Counted from the first letter of the stretch, positions 8,843-18,152 are shown. The stretch: DNA of 64,000 bases from Gammaproteobacteria bacterium (GCA_024638505.1 JAHEKE010000001.1:62001-126000); one strand, 5' to 3'. The notes: generated from the sequence alone by a model not told the origin. A program made the numbers and translations.

Positions 8843-9268
8843 TCATTTGGCCGGTAATGCCTTTTCGAAAATCTCCACGTGGTCCGCGTAGCGCACGTCG
8901 TGCCGAGCCGAGCGTGACCAGATATGAGCCTTAATCTCGAACCAGTCCGGGTTATCGTAAGTGCCGCCCGCGATCGCTCGTAATCCAGGCCGAAGTTCCA
9001 AGGTCCAGCTGACAGTCGTACCGCATTGATCACAAAATTGGTTGCGCAGCCAGCGGCCACTCTCATCAGAGAGAAACTGGTAAGTCTTCATCGCACCGCT
9101 GGTAAATTCCACGTCCGACTCATTGAAGTATAGGCCAATGCCATAAGCGGCGCCGGTACGCAGTTTACAGGTAGTACAGTGACAGGCGATGACGCGAACT
9201 GGTTGATCGGATGTTGTATAGCGAACAGCACCACACAGGCAACCGCCTGATAGCGATTTATCGTTCAT
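8843..9268 (-). CDS. GFA (glutathione-dependent formaldehyde-activating/CENP-V) family zinc protein
   Basis: 141 residues from the ATG at 9268, chosen because AGGAG lies 11 bases upstream and family members begin just before the first CxC; the frame could be read back to 9364 but that part looks unrelated. Zinc ligands are visible as CLCGAVRY, CHCTTC and FCDQCG, the pattern of the Mss4-like GFA fold. Despite the family name, most members have no proven formaldehyde activity. It is the first gene of a minus-strand run (GFA, phosphatase, ABC ATPase, permease, sfsA) and is divergent from the 2OG oxygenase gene. Confidence 0.88.
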   Translation of the reverse strand: MNDKSLSGGCLCGAVRYTTSDQPVRVIACHCTTCKLRTGAAYGIGLYFNESDVEFTSGAMKTYQFLSDESGRWLRNQFCDQCGTTVSWTLELRPGLRAIAGGTYDNPDWFEIKAHIWSRSARHDVRYADHVEIFEKALPAK

Positions 9269-9368
9269 AGTCGAAATGCTCCTGTCGATATTATAATCGT
9301 ATAGTCCATAGCGGAATGCTTTAACGCAACACCCTGAAAGTAAAACTAGACCCCTTAGTATCATACCA

Positions 9369-10022
9369 GTGCCGACCTTGGATACTCACCAACAAGATGG
9401 ATTTCACCTGCTGTGGCCGATTCTGCTGTTGCAACGGATGCTTCCCGGTAATGAGCACGCCAACCTCGAACTGGAACGCCTCATTCTAGCGCAGGAATCA
9501 GAACATCAATCTTTAACCACTGACTACCGTTACGCCAATATTTTTGCCGACGACAACCCGGCTGTTGGCTGGCTAAAGCAGTGCGTGCATCGATCAGCAG
9601 TGGAGTATTGTCATCGGGCAGGGATTAACTACGCCATAGACTGGTCTTTGCAGGGCTGGCCAAACATTAACCGAATGGGTGATTACCATGACCCGCACAA
9701 CCATCCACACGCCTATCTGAGTGGCACATACTATGTACGCATACCTGCCCAGCAGCCGTCGCTTTCTACCCGGCCCGACGTTCGCCCGGGGTGCATTACT
9801 TTTTACGACCCCCGCGGCGCCGTCAATATGACCGCGATCAGGGATGATCTTCAAATAGAACCAGAATTCACGGTTTCGCCCAGAGCGGGGATGATTTTAC
9901 TATGGCCCTCATTCCTAATGCATTTCGTCCATCCTAATCTGTGCGAGCAGCTGCGTATTTCTATCAGCTTCAACCTGATGGTAAAAAACCCGGCAGATTA
10001 TCTACCACAGCAGAATCGGTAG
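9369..10022 (+). CDS. Putative 2OG-Fe(II) oxygenase (TIGR02466-type)
   Basis: 217 residues from a GTG start. The C-terminal two-thirds has a jelly-roll pattern: HDPHNHPHAYLSGTYYV gives metal-binding His residues and the conserved S/G-Y strand, and HFVHPN followed by RISISFN gives the distal His and the 2-oxoglutarate-binding Arg. This resembles the TIGR02466 group of predicted 2-oxoglutarate/iron dioxygenases found in marine bacteria and cyanophages. The substrate is unknown. It is a single gene, divergent from the GFA gene across 100 bases and convergent with tesA. Confidence 0.82.
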   Translation: MPTLDTHQQDGFHLLWPILLLQRMLPGNEHANLELERLILAQESEHQSLTTDYRYANIFADDNPAVGWLKQCVHRSAVEYCHRAGINYAIDWSLQGWPNINRMGDYHDPHNHPHAYLSGTYYVRIPAQQPSLSTRPDVRPGCITFYDPRGAVNMTAIRDDLQIEPEFTVSPRAGMILLWPSFLMHFVHPNLCEQLRISISFNLMVKNPADYLPQQNR

Positions 10023-10054
10023 TGGAGCCTAATATAATGTACAATGCGCCGGCA

Positions 10055-10684
10055 CTACGGTGTGGGCAATAGAGGCTGAAGGTGAGGCCATACGTTATCG
10101 AGCAGAATCCACTGCGCTTCAACGCCGGGATGTATACCATCGCTTTGCATAAGTTCTTTTACCGTCGCCACGCCCTGCATAAAAAACGGTATCAACACGG
10201 CATCGTACTGCTCGGCGAGTTCCGGGTAAATTTGTTCGAAACCCTCAACATACGCAGGGCCATAGTTAGGCGGCAGGCGCATGCCGGCGAGCACGACTTG
10301 GGCGCCATTTCGCTGAATTCTTTCTATAATCCTCTGCAGGTTGTCTCGGATTAAGTCCACGGGCTGGGCCCGCAGTCCATCGTTACCTCCCAGCTCTACG
10401 ATGACGATTTCTGGCTGATGATTGTCCAGCGTGATTGGCAGGCGGGTCAGACCGTTGGTAGTAGTATCGCCACTCACGCTTGCGTTCACCACTTGATGTG
10501 GATAACCGTTTTGCTGTAGACGCTGTTGCAACAAACTTGCCCATCCCTGGTCTACAGCTAGACCATGGGCAGAGCTTAAGCTGTCACCAAGCACCAGTAT
10601 GGTCGGGGTTGGGTTGCCGTATCCGCTGCTGCAATACAGTAAACACAACCAGAGCAGGAGTCTGATTTTAATGAAACAGGTCAA
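10055..10684 (-). CDS. tesA: Arylesterase / acyl-CoA thioesterase I, SGNH hydrolase
   Basis: 209 residues from a TTG at 10684, which has AAGGG about 6 bases upstream and yields a standard TesA length with a signal peptide (hydrophobic LLLWLCLLYC). A much longer upstream reading is unsupported because it runs antisense through ybbA. SGNH blocks are complete: LGDSLSS (Ser35), SGDTTTNG (Gly), GGND (Asn), DGIHPG (Asp182, His185). TesA hydrolyses acyl thioesters, lysophospholipids and aryl esters in the periplasm. Its divergent neighbour pair ybbA-ybbP is the same as in E. coli. The start overlaps the ybbA start by 14 bases in opposite directions. Confidence 0.92.
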   Translation of the reverse strand: MTCFIKIRLLLWLCLLYCSSGYGNPTPTILVLGDSLSSAHGLAVDQGWASLLQQRLQQNGYPHQVVNASVSGDTTTNGLTRLPITLDNHQPEIVIVELGGNDGLRAQPVDLIRDNLQRIIERIQRNGAQVVLAGMRLPPNYGPAYVEGFEQIYPELAEQYDAVLIPFFMQGVATVKELMQSDGIHPGVEAQWILLDNVWPHLQPLLPTP

Positions 10685-11357
10685 TGGCGCCCTTGTACAA
10701 GCACAGAATTTAGTAAAAAGAGTTGATAGCCCAGAGGGAACGCTTACCATACTGGACGGCGTTTCATTGTCAATATCAGCAGGCGATGCGGTATCTGTAG
10801 TTGGAGTATCCGGCTCCGGAAAGTCAACTCTATTGGGCCTGCTGGCCGGGCTGGATGTTCCTACCTCAGGTACGGTGCTGTTTGATGGAATAGATATCAC
10901 CCAACTTGATGAAGATGGCAGAGCAAGGGTGCGCGCACATAATGTGGGCTTTGTCTTCCAATCGTTCCAACTCCTATCCAGCCTGACCGCCCTGGAGAAT
11001 GTGATGCTGCCGTTAGAATTGGCAGGTCGCTCAGTACCGGATGTAGAAGCTAAGACAGAACTTGAGCGGGTAGGCTTAGTCGGGCGCCTGCATCACTATC
11101 CCTCTCAGCTGTCTGGTGGAGAACAGCAGCGGGTAGCAATTGCCCGGGCTTACGTCGCCAGACCGAAAATACTTTTCGCCGACGAGCCTACGGGTAATCT
11201 TGATGCCAAAACAAGTCATCAGATAGTTGAACTTCTTTTTACGCTCAACGACCGGCATGGAACAACGCTGGTTCTGGTTACCCACAATTCTGAGTTGGGT
11301 GAAAGATGTCAGCGGCGCTTCGAGCTGGATGAAGGGGTATTGAGGGATGGCGCATGA
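10671..11357 (+). CDS. ybbA: ABC transporter ATP-binding protein YbbA
   Basis: 228 residues from ATG 10671, which has AGGAG about 10 bases upstream. Motifs: Walker A GVSGSGKST, signature LSGGEQQRVAIARAY, Walker B LFADEPTGNLD, H-loop VTHNSE. This is the LolD/MacB subgroup. Gene order (divergent from tesA, 4-base overlap with a large FtsX-type permease) matches E. coli ybbA-ybbP. The pair forms an envelope ABC transporter whose substrate has not been firmly assigned; the constant linkage to tesA has suggested lipid or ester metabolites, which remains inference. Confidence 0.92.
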   Translation: MKQVNGALVQAQNLVKRVDSPEGTLTILDGVSLSISAGDAVSVVGVSGSGKSTLLGLLAGLDVPTSGTVLFDGIDITQLDEDGRARVRAHNVGFVFQSFQLLSSLTALENVMLPLELAGRSVPDVEAKTELERVGLVGRLHHYPSQLSGGEQQRVAIARAYVARPKILFADEPTGNLDAKTSHQIVELLFTLNDRHGTTLVLVTHNSELGERCQRRFELDEGVLRDGA

Positions 11358-13846
11358 ACGTCCTTTCTATCGCATTCCGCTCTTTACTACGCGAATGGCG
11401 TGCGGGTGACCTACGAATCGTCTCTCTTGCTTTGACCATCGCGACTACCAGCGTGGTCTCCGTTGCCTCTTTCGGCGATCGTTTGCAGCAAACGCTTTCC
11501 CGCCAGGGCAGTGAGCTGCTCGGGGGCGATCTAGCCGTCAACCTACAGTCACCGCCAAAAGCTGAGTGGATCGGCCAAGCAGATGTGCTTGGCCTGAGGC
11601 ATGCCCAGGTAGTCAACTTCAGGAGCGTAGTACTGGCTAGCGTGCACACTCAGCTGGCGGAAATCAAGGCCGTGCAGGATGGATATCCGCTGCGCGGCAC
11701 GCTACGCACGGCGGAATCAGCCAGCGCCCCTGACCAGGTTGCAGATGGTATCCCTCAGCTGGGGGAAGTGTGGATGGATGTCCAGCTGTTGAATCAACTT
11801 CGTTTGACTATGAGTGACAAAGTAAATCTTGGTGCAAAAGAATTCGCCGTTACCCGCTTGCTCACCCTGGAACCCGACCGCGGGGGGGTTGCTTTTACTA
11901 TGGCGCCGAGGCTTATGCTCAATCTGCGCGACCTTCCCGCGACGGAGCTGGTACAACCCGGGAGCCTCGTGCACTACCATTGGCTGATATCCGGATCTCC
12001 TGAGAAAACCTCGGCATTTAAACAGTGGCTGCTAACGCAAGGCGTTGTACAAGCGGATATACGTGACGCAAGCAATGCGCAACCCAGGTTTCGCATTGCA
12101 CTGGATCGTGGCGAGAGATTCATGCTGTTGGCCACCCTGGTCAGCGTGTTGTTGGCAGGGATGGCCATCGCTCGCTCCATTCGACACTATGCTCAGCGGC
12201 AGTGGGACAACGTGGCAATCATGCGCTGTTTTGGTGCGCAGCAAAAAGAAATCACAGCCATATATATTACGCAGCTGCTTACTCTGGCGTTCACAGCCAG
12301 TCTGCTTGGCGGGTTTTTCGGACTTTTGGGTCAGCAGGTCCTGGTCAACATTCTGTCCGGATTGGTTGCTGGTGACCTGCCATTGCCAACCTGGCGTCCA
12401 CTGGCACTTGGTGTAGCAGTGGGAGTAATTACAGTCCTGGGTTTCGGTATGCCGCCTCTGCTGCGGCTGAAGAGCGTCTCTCCGCTGCGCGTAATCCGTC
12501 GCGACCTGGGATTACTGCCGCTGAGCACAAAGCTGGCGTATGGCGTCGCATTTGCCGCATTCGCCCTGCTGGTGGCTTGGACAGCAAAGCAAATTACCCT
12601 GACGCTATGGGTTGTGGGGGGCACCGTAATCACAATACTCGTACTGAGCGGGGTCAGCCTTACTTTCATAAGGCTCCTGGGTCACGCCCGGTCCGGTCTA
12701 CACACGGCCTGGCGCTTCGGCATCGCCGCCATTGCCCGCCGCGGCCACGCCAGCACCAATCAGATCGTGGCACTGGGCATCGGCGTCATGGCGATCTTGC
12801 TGCTGGCGATTGTACGCAACGACCTTTGGCAACAGTGGCAGATCAGCCTGCCCAAAGATACGCCCAATCATTTCCTCATCAACATACAACCCAACCAAAC
12901 CGATGCGGTTGAATCGTTGTTTGCCGAACTGAGTATTCCGTCGCGCGGGCTGACCCCAATTGTGCGGGCCAGATTGCTCAGAATTAACGGCCGCTTGGTA
13001 AGCCCGGATGATTACCAAGACGGTTTTGCCAGGCGCCAGGTGCAGCGAGCGGCGAATTTATCCTGGGCCGCTGAGCCACATGGCGACAACAAAGTTGTAG
13101 CGGGACAGTGGTGGAAAAAGCATGAGCATGGTGACGGCTTACTCTCGGTGGAGCAGGGTTACGCCGCAGCGTTGGGCCTGAGCCTGGGTGATGAGCTGGT
13201 GTACCGTATTGCCGAACGTGAGGTGACAGTCACGGTGACCAACTTCAGGAGCGTAGCCTGGGATTCATTCCGTCCTAATTTTTTCCTAATCGTGCCCCCA
13301 GAATTACTGCAGAGCTTCCCCTCCAGCTTCATCACCAGTATTTATCTACCTAGAGAACAGAGTGATAAATTGCGCTCGGTGATTGAACGTTTTCCCAATA
13401 TTACCGACATCGATGTCGATGCTCTGCTGAATCAGGTGAGGCGAGTTCTGGACAAGGTCAACGCGGCTCTTGAGTTTGTTTTCCTGTTCACTTTAGCGGC
13501 GGGTCTGGTCGTGCTGTGGGCAGCCCTGCACGCGACCAAAGCGGAGCGGCGCAAAGAAATTGCGATTCTGCGCGCGCTCGGTGCGCAAAGCAAAGAACTG
13601 AGGGCAGGCCTGCTCGCGGAATTTATCGTGCTGGGTACACTGGCCGGACTGGCCGGGGCTTTCGCAGCCGCGGTTGTAGGCTGGGGTCTGGCTCGATTTC
13701 TATTCGACCTGCCCTATCAGGTAAACATGCTGCTGTGGATAATTGGTGTGTTTACGGCGGTGCTCCTAGTCGTCGCCACTGGCCTGCTCGCCGTTAGGTC
13801 AGACCTCAAAACACCACCCTGGCAAACCCTGCGCGAGTCGGAGTAG
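11354..13846 (+). CDS. ybbP: FtsX-like ABC permease YbbP
   Basis: 830 residues, close to E. coli YbbP (about 800). Two FtsX-type three-helix cores are visible (about residues 250-400 and 700-820) with further helices between (about 395-500) and two extracytoplasmic domains. Each core contains the family's R-x-hydrophobic-G-A-Q cytoplasmic motif (MRCFGAQQKEI and LRALGAQSKEL). It overlaps ybbA by 4 bases and so is translationally coupled to it. After the stop at 13846 come 119 bases of convergent spacer before the MFS gene; they contain a short TTGAGAT-type near repeat and no clear terminator. Confidence 0.92.
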   Translation: MNVLSIAFRSLLREWRAGDLRIVSLALTIATTSVVSVASFGDRLQQTLSRQGSELLGGDLAVNLQSPPKAEWIGQADVLGLRHAQVVNFRSVVLASVHTQLAEIKAVQDGYPLRGTLRTAESASAPDQVADGIPQLGEVWMDVQLLNQLRLTMSDKVNLGAKEFAVTRLLTLEPDRGGVAFTMAPRLMLNLRDLPATELVQPGSLVHYHWLISGSPEKTSAFKQWLLTQGVVQADIRDASNAQPRFRIALDRGERFMLLATLVSVLLAGMAIARSIRHYAQRQWDNVAIMRCFGAQQKEITAIYITQLLTLAFTASLLGGFFGLLGQQVLVNILSGLVAGDLPLPTWRPLALGVAVGVITVLGFGMPPLLRLKSVSPLRVIRRDLGLLPLSTKLAYGVAFAAFALLVAWTAKQITLTLWVVGGTVITILVLSGVSLTFIRLLGHARSGLHTAWRFGIAAIARRGHASTNQIVALGIGVMAILLLAIVRNDLWQQWQISLPKDTPNHFLINIQPNQTDAVESLFAELSIPSRGLTPIVRARLLRINGRLVSPDDYQDGFARRQVQRAANLSWAAEPHGDNKVVAGQWWKKHEHGDGLLSVEQGYAAALGLSLGDELVYRIAEREVTVTVTNFRSVAWDSFRPNFFLIVPPELLQSFPSSFITSIYLPREQSDKLRSVIERFPNITDIDVDALLNQVRRVLDKVNAALEFVFLFTLAAGLVVLWAALHATKAERRKEIAILRALGAQSKELRAGLLAEFIVLGTLAGLAGAFAAAVVGWGLARFLFDLPYQVNMLLWIIGVFTAVLLVVATGLLAVRSDLKTPPWQTLRESE

Positions 13847-13965
13847 TACTGGCGTTTTTACAAACCGTGACTGGTTAAACTTGAGATTGAGGTTGAGATT
13901 TGTTCAGGCAATGATTCAGCAAAGACCGAACCAGGACAGCGCATAGTGTACCAGGTGAAAAGAAA

Positions 13966-15195
13966 TCATTTTGATTCAGGCTCTCCATCTGTGTCCGCGG
14001 CGTCGAGCCGGGCAAAACTTGCCGCCGCTAGCAGTGTTAACAAACCGATTCCTGCGGCGGTTATGGCGACCCATATAACCAAATTGTAGCCCCCAACCTC
14101 CCAGATCAGCGCAGCCAGCGTCGGGGCGGCTGCGACCGCAGCCAGAAAGGGGAACGCCAGCAACCCCGCAACCAGTCCAAAATTCCTGCGCCCCAAAAGC
14201 TCCGCGACTACAACCGGCCGAACAATGCTAGTCACACCATAGCCCGCACCGTGAAACAAGACAAAGGTAACCAGGAGCATGGGCATCGCCCCGGCACCGA
14301 GCAGAGATGCTGCGGCTGCGGCCATAGCGATAAAGCAGGTCGCTGCTATGACCAGCGTGGAAACGTGCCGCTCCGCCGCCATCATGGCCAGGCGCCCGGC
14401 TACCTGCATGGGGCCGATCATGGAAGCAGCGAGCACCGCGGTATCACTGGTAACCCCTCTTTCATCGAGCAAAGGCAGTAAATGTGTAAGGACCAAACCG
14501 TGGCCCAGCGCGATCATGGCAAAGGACACTGCCAACAGCCAGAACGTAATCCGGCGCGTAATCCGCAGGATTCCGCCAGCGCCATGGCTGGCAGCGTGCG
14601 CCTGGTATTGTTCCTGTTCACTAGCGGACCGGCACCCAAACCAGATCAATGGAACAGCCAGCATAGCCGTTGCCGCGGACAGGACCAGTACGGTTTCCCG
14701 CCAGTCGGTGAAGACCAGCAGGGCATGGGTGCCGGGAAATGCAACCGTCCCGGCAAATCCCGCAATCAGCGTAACCAGCGTAATGGCCTGCTTGGACCTC
14801 GCACCCATAACCCGTGTAAGAAAAGCAAAACAGGGCTCATACAACGCCCCCGCCATGGCCACTCCGATAAAAACCCAAATCAGGTAGAACTGCCACAGCA
14901 TGGTTACGGTTGAGAGCGCCGCCAGGGAAGCCGCGCCAAGCAGCGCGCTGCTGGTAAAAGTATAGCGGCCCCAGCCGTGATCTATCAGGCGGCCTGCCAC
15001 TGGAGCAAACAGAGCGGATACGGTCAGGGCCAATGTGAATGCGCCAGATAATTCGGTCTTCGACCACCCGAGATCCCGCTCCCAAACCAATAACAGCGCT
15101 GGAAAAGAATAGAATAAAGCTGCCCACACCACGGTTTCAGCAATAGCCAGAGGCCAGACGATTCGGCGAAAGGGGTCGGATTGGGAAGTAGTCAT
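13966..15195 (-). CDS. Major facilitator superfamily transporter
   Basis: 409 residues with twelve hydrophobic segments in two sets of six and a charged central loop (about 200-215, rich in Ser/Glu/Gln). The loop after helix 2 reads GRLIDHGWGRY, a variant of the MFS signature GxxxDrxGrr. The overall pattern resembles monocarboxylate/oxalate-formate-type MFS porters. Substrate and direction cannot be told. It is divergent from a second MFS gene across 144 bases; the two are not close copies of each other. Confidence 0.85.
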   Translation of the reverse strand: MTTSQSDPFRRIVWPLAIAETVVWAALFYSFPALLLVWERDLGWSKTELSGAFTLALTVSALFAPVAGRLIDHGWGRYTFTSSALLGAASLAALSTVTMLWQFYLIWVFIGVAMAGALYEPCFAFLTRVMGARSKQAITLVTLIAGFAGTVAFPGTHALLVFTDWRETVLVLSAATAMLAVPLIWFGCRSASEQEQYQAHAASHGAGGILRITRRITFWLLAVSFAMIALGHGLVLTHLLPLLDERGVTSDTAVLAASMIGPMQVAGRLAMMAAERHVSTLVIAATCFIAMAAAAASLLGAGAMPMLLVTFVLFHGAGYGVTSIVRPVVVAELLGRRNFGLVAGLLAFPFLAAVAAAPTLAALIWEVGGYNLVIWVAITAAGIGLLTLLAAASFARLDAADTDGEPESK

Positions 15196-15339
15196 GACGT
15201 TATTTCTTAACCAGTAGTCCTCTGCCGTATATTACAAAAATGTTTACGGCCTCTACCTTTGATAAGCTCGGGTGTTGCAATCACAACTAGCGGGTTGAAC
15301 TCTTTGCAATATGCGTTGCGTTTCGTTCTAAAGTAATTT

Positions 15340-16536
15340 GTGCAGCGAAATCTTTCTCTTTATCGCTGGTACCGCATGCTGGGCGACGCAATGGCGTGGT
15401 TACCGGTATTCTTTCTTTACTTCAGCGCTCATTTATCATTAGCCGAGGTACTCCGTCTAGAGGCCTTTTATTACGCCGCCGTTGTGCTGCTAGAAGTGCC
15501 GTCGGGATACCTCTCAGACCGTTCGGGACGTAAGATAACTCTGGTGTTTTCTGCGAGCGCGTTTGTCGTCAGCTACGCTACATTCATCGGCGCAGAGGAT
15601 TTCGCCGCTTTTACCACGGCGCAGTTAGCCCTGGCCGCAGGCATGGCCTTCCGATCCGGCACTGATTCCGCATTCTTATACGATACTCTTCATTGCTTGG
15701 GGCGCGAAGCTGAATACGCAAGCCGGGAGGCGCAGATACAGAGACAATCACTGAATGCCAGCGCTGCCGCCGTAATGCTAGGGGGATTTAGTGCCACCTT
15801 TGCTTTGAGCTATGCTTACTGGATTTCGCTGATTGCCGCCACAGGATCACTCATCGCGGCAATTAGATTCACCGAACCTACACATACGCCTCATATGAGA
15901 GCTGCCAGCGGTTTCGGTCAACAGCTTGCGCTGTGTCTGCGCAATCTCCAAGATCATCGCCTTGCCTGGTTGTTTGCGTTTTTCATCGTGTCCTACGTTC
16001 TGGCGCACGTACCTTACGAGTTCTATCAGCCCTACCTGCGCTTGTTGGAATCGGCGCGCATGCTGACCGTCATTACCGCCCCGCAAGCCTCTGGCATTGT
16101 GTTTGGTGTGACTATGTTACTGGGGGCCTGGGTCGCTGGCCGCAGTATCGACTGGCGCCATCGCTTTGGCTTGAACGCCGTATTATTGTTTGCCATTGCG
16201 CTGCAGGTGCTGGTGATCGGGTTGCTAGGTTTATGGCTACACCCGGCGCTCATGGCGATAATACTTTTTCGCAGCATACCGATGGCAATGATTCATGCAC
16301 CAATGAATGCCGCCATAACCCCGCGAGTGGCGCGCGGTCAGCGCGCCACCTATCTTTCACTGCAGAGCTTAGCCGGCAGGTTGGCTTTTGCCAGTGCCCT
16401 ATATTTGGGATCGATCGGATTGGAAACCGAGGTCGCGGATTGGGCCACTCTTTCTTGGCTGCTTCAAGTTTATACAGTTTTCGGCGTGGCTGCATTCATC
16501 GGTTTATGCCTGACGCGTTTTCGCTCCAGCACCTGA
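15340..16536 (+). CDS. Major facilitator superfamily transporter
   Basis: 398 residues from GTG 15340. Helix pairs are clear through the protein, and the loop after helix 2 reads GYLSDRSGRK, the canonical MFS A-motif. The N-terminal RWYRMLGDAMAWLPVFFLYF and the EAFYYAAVVLLEVPSG segment resemble the YdgF/lactococcal-type drug or metabolite MFS groups, but no substrate can be assigned. The 144-base spacer to the divergent MFS gene should hold both promoters. It is convergent with the LptA-like gene, 36 bases away. Confidence 0.83.
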   Translation: MQRNLSLYRWYRMLGDAMAWLPVFFLYFSAHLSLAEVLRLEAFYYAAVVLLEVPSGYLSDRSGRKITLVFSASAFVVSYATFIGAEDFAAFTTAQLALAAGMAFRSGTDSAFLYDTLHCLGREAEYASREAQIQRQSLNASAAAVMLGGFSATFALSYAYWISLIAATGSLIAAIRFTEPTHTPHMRAASGFGQQLALCLRNLQDHRLAWLFAFFIVSYVLAHVPYEFYQPYLRLLESARMLTVITAPQASGIVFGVTMLLGAWVAGRSIDWRHRFGLNAVLLFAIALQVLVIGLLGLWLHPALMAIILFRSIPMAMIHAPMNAAITPRVARGQRATYLSLQSLAGRLAFASALYLGSIGLETEVADWATLSWLLQVYTVFGVAAFIGLCLTRFRSST

Positions 16537-16572
16537 GTGCTTTCTCTGCTTTAATTCTCCGGCATCGTGCCG

Positions 16573-17007
16573 CTAAGGTGCAAAAACAAAACTTGCCTTT
16601 TTACCCTTCATGCTGTTACCCGCTTGATCAGTAATGGAATAGTCGATTAGCGTCAGCTTCAATTCGGCCAGTAAAAATGTAACCTGTCTGGCCGTTCCAT
16701 TGAAACTGGTTTTGCGCACCTGTTCTTGCAACCTAATCGGATCTCCGCTGGCAGTGATCTTCGCCGGTAATCCGTTCTGGTTGACAATGGATATTGAGTC
16801 AGCCTGGATAACCAGGTTTGCAACCACAACCCTGGCATTTCCTGCGTAGGTAATTGTACCGTTTGTTTCATCGATCAGTACCTGATCAGCGTCAACTGCG
16901 TACGAACCGGCGGCGTCATCTTGACTGTAGGAGGTGGTAAACGATAGCAGCAATAATACGGCCGCGCTAAACTTAGCGAAATACGAGGAGGGTAGATTCG
17001 CGCTCAT
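16573..17007 (-). CDS. LptA/OstA-like periplasmic protein
   Basis: 144 residues: an N-terminal signal peptide (hydrophobic AAVLLLLSFTTSYSQ), then an OstA/LptA N-terminal-type beta-jellyroll segment. Typical strands are AVDADQVLIDETNGTITY, GNARVV, LVIQADSISI and KITASGDPIRLQE. LptA bridges inner and outer membranes and carries lipopolysaccharide; the genuine gene sits between lptC and lptB, whereas this one stands alone between an MFS gene and a DUF3179 gene. It is shorter than E. coli LptA (185 residues). It is probably a paralogue or a small OstA-fold protein of unknown task. Confidence 0.78.
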   Translation of the reverse strand: MSANLPSSYFAKFSAAVLLLLSFTTSYSQDDAAGSYAVDADQVLIDETNGTITYAGNARVVVANLVIQADSISIVNQNGLPAKITASGDPIRLQEQVRKTSFNGTARQVTFLLAELKLTLIDYSITDQAGNSMKGKKASFVFAP

Positions 17008-17078
17008 ACAACTGCTAATTGTACAGCAAATCCCATTTCCAGCTTTAGAGCCGGGTCACGGGATGAATGTCGGCAGCG

Positions 17079-18056
17079 TCAATTAATAGCGTAGACCTCA
17101 GTATCTGGAAAAAAGGCATACCAGGCAAACCAGTACGCTATAGTAGTCGGTATCTCATTGCCCTCTTCGTCCAGTATCCGCCCTGTACGATTAACCGGAT
17201 CGAACTCCACCTTGACCTCGACATTACCCAGTTGGTCGTTAATGGTAGTCGTACTTTTTGACAGTTCAGCGAATGGATAAGCTTTGGTTTTGCCATCCAC
17301 ATTAAGTCCGATCACCAGCTCCTTAGGATGGTACCGCTGACTTTGGTTTTTCACTGGAAACCAAATCCTGGTACTACTTTCGTATCCACTATAGGGTGAT
17401 CGGGAGTAATCTCGGTTATGTCCGGTTTGATTAGATAGAACCAATGTCTGGGGGTGATGCTGGCGCCAATCCAGCCAGGTTGTATGCGCCATGGGTATTT
17501 GCTTCAACAACTGCCCTTTTAACGGACCACTTATAGCTTTGCGTATTACCTGGCTCCATAAGGACTCGCTTTCCCGGTCATACAGCAGCACATCGCTGTT
17601 GTACAGCAAGCCGGACACGCCAAAACTCCTGGCTTCACCCTCCACTTTGGCGTCAAACGCCATACCGGTACCACACAGCGGACAATAGCTGACAACAACT
17701 GGTTCACCATTGAACTGGTCGTTTACGATCTCATGCCAATCTAGAATTTTAATGGGATACGCTTTGGCTATGCCGTTCCTTGAAATACCCAGCACTCGAT
17801 CGTCGTTTGACAGAAACTCAACTGTATCAACCGCTAAGAACTCAGGGCTATCGATTGAAGGTATACCATCCCTGGGGGGACCGCCGTGATGGATCTCTTC
17901 TTTTGGAATCAGTGGATCAGCAATATCGAATCCGTTGTCAAAAAACGCCGAAAACACGCGCCCGCCAGACAGCAAAAGCAATAACGCCGCGAAGCCCGCA
18001 TAGATAATCGGTCGACCAATTCGCGCCTTGAGTAGTATAGGATTGGAGATTGGCAT
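17079..18056 (-). CDS. DUF3179 domain-containing protein
   Basis: 325 residues. An N-terminal hydrophobic segment (about 18-36) is a signal peptide or anchor. The DUF3179 landmarks are AYPIKILDWHEIVND, VVSYCPLCGTGMAFD (a CPLC motif that could bind metal or haem-like cofactor, or form a disulphide), and the LLYNSDVLLYDR stretch. The domain is widespread in environmental bacteria and archaea but has no established function. It is 71 bases above the LptA-like gene on the same strand and is divergent from lon across 161 bases. Confidence 0.85.
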   Translation of the reverse strand: MPISNPILLKARIGRPIIYAGFAALLLLLSGGRVFSAFFDNGFDIADPLIPKEEIHHGGPPRDGIPSIDSPEFLAVDTVEFLSNDDRVLGISRNGIAKAYPIKILDWHEIVNDQFNGEPVVVSYCPLCGTGMAFDAKVEGEARSFGVSGLLYNSDVLLYDRESESLWSQVIRKAISGPLKGQLLKQIPMAHTTWLDWRQHHPQTLVLSNQTGHNRDYSRSPYSGYESSTRIWFPVKNQSQRYHPKELVIGLNVDGKTKAYPFAELSKSTTTINDQLGNVEVKVEFDPVNRTGRILDEEGNEIPTTIAYWFAWYAFFPDTEVYAIN

Positions 18057-18123
18057 GTTTTCAGCCTTCCTTATCTTTAAAGAATTGTATATACATTAGA
18101 CACCGCATACTCCCCTTATATTC

Positions 18124-18152
18124 CTTGAATTCCCTCCGTCAGGCCCTCATTT
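18124..18152 (+). promoter_or_regulatory. Candidate heat-shock (sigma-32-type) promoter for lon
   Basis: CCTTGAAT at 18124-18130 and CCCTCATTT at 18144-18152, separated by about 13 bases, resemble the sigma-32 boxes CTTGAAA and CCCCATNT. They lie about 65 bases before the lon start, and lon genes are often heat-shock controlled. Matches are imperfect; no other good promoter stands out in the 161-base spacer. Confidence 0.4.

Noticed and set aside
10685-10900. Long N-terminal extension of tesA
   Set aside because: It lies antisense to ybbA, has no family similarity, and the TTG at 10684 gives normal length and signal peptide.
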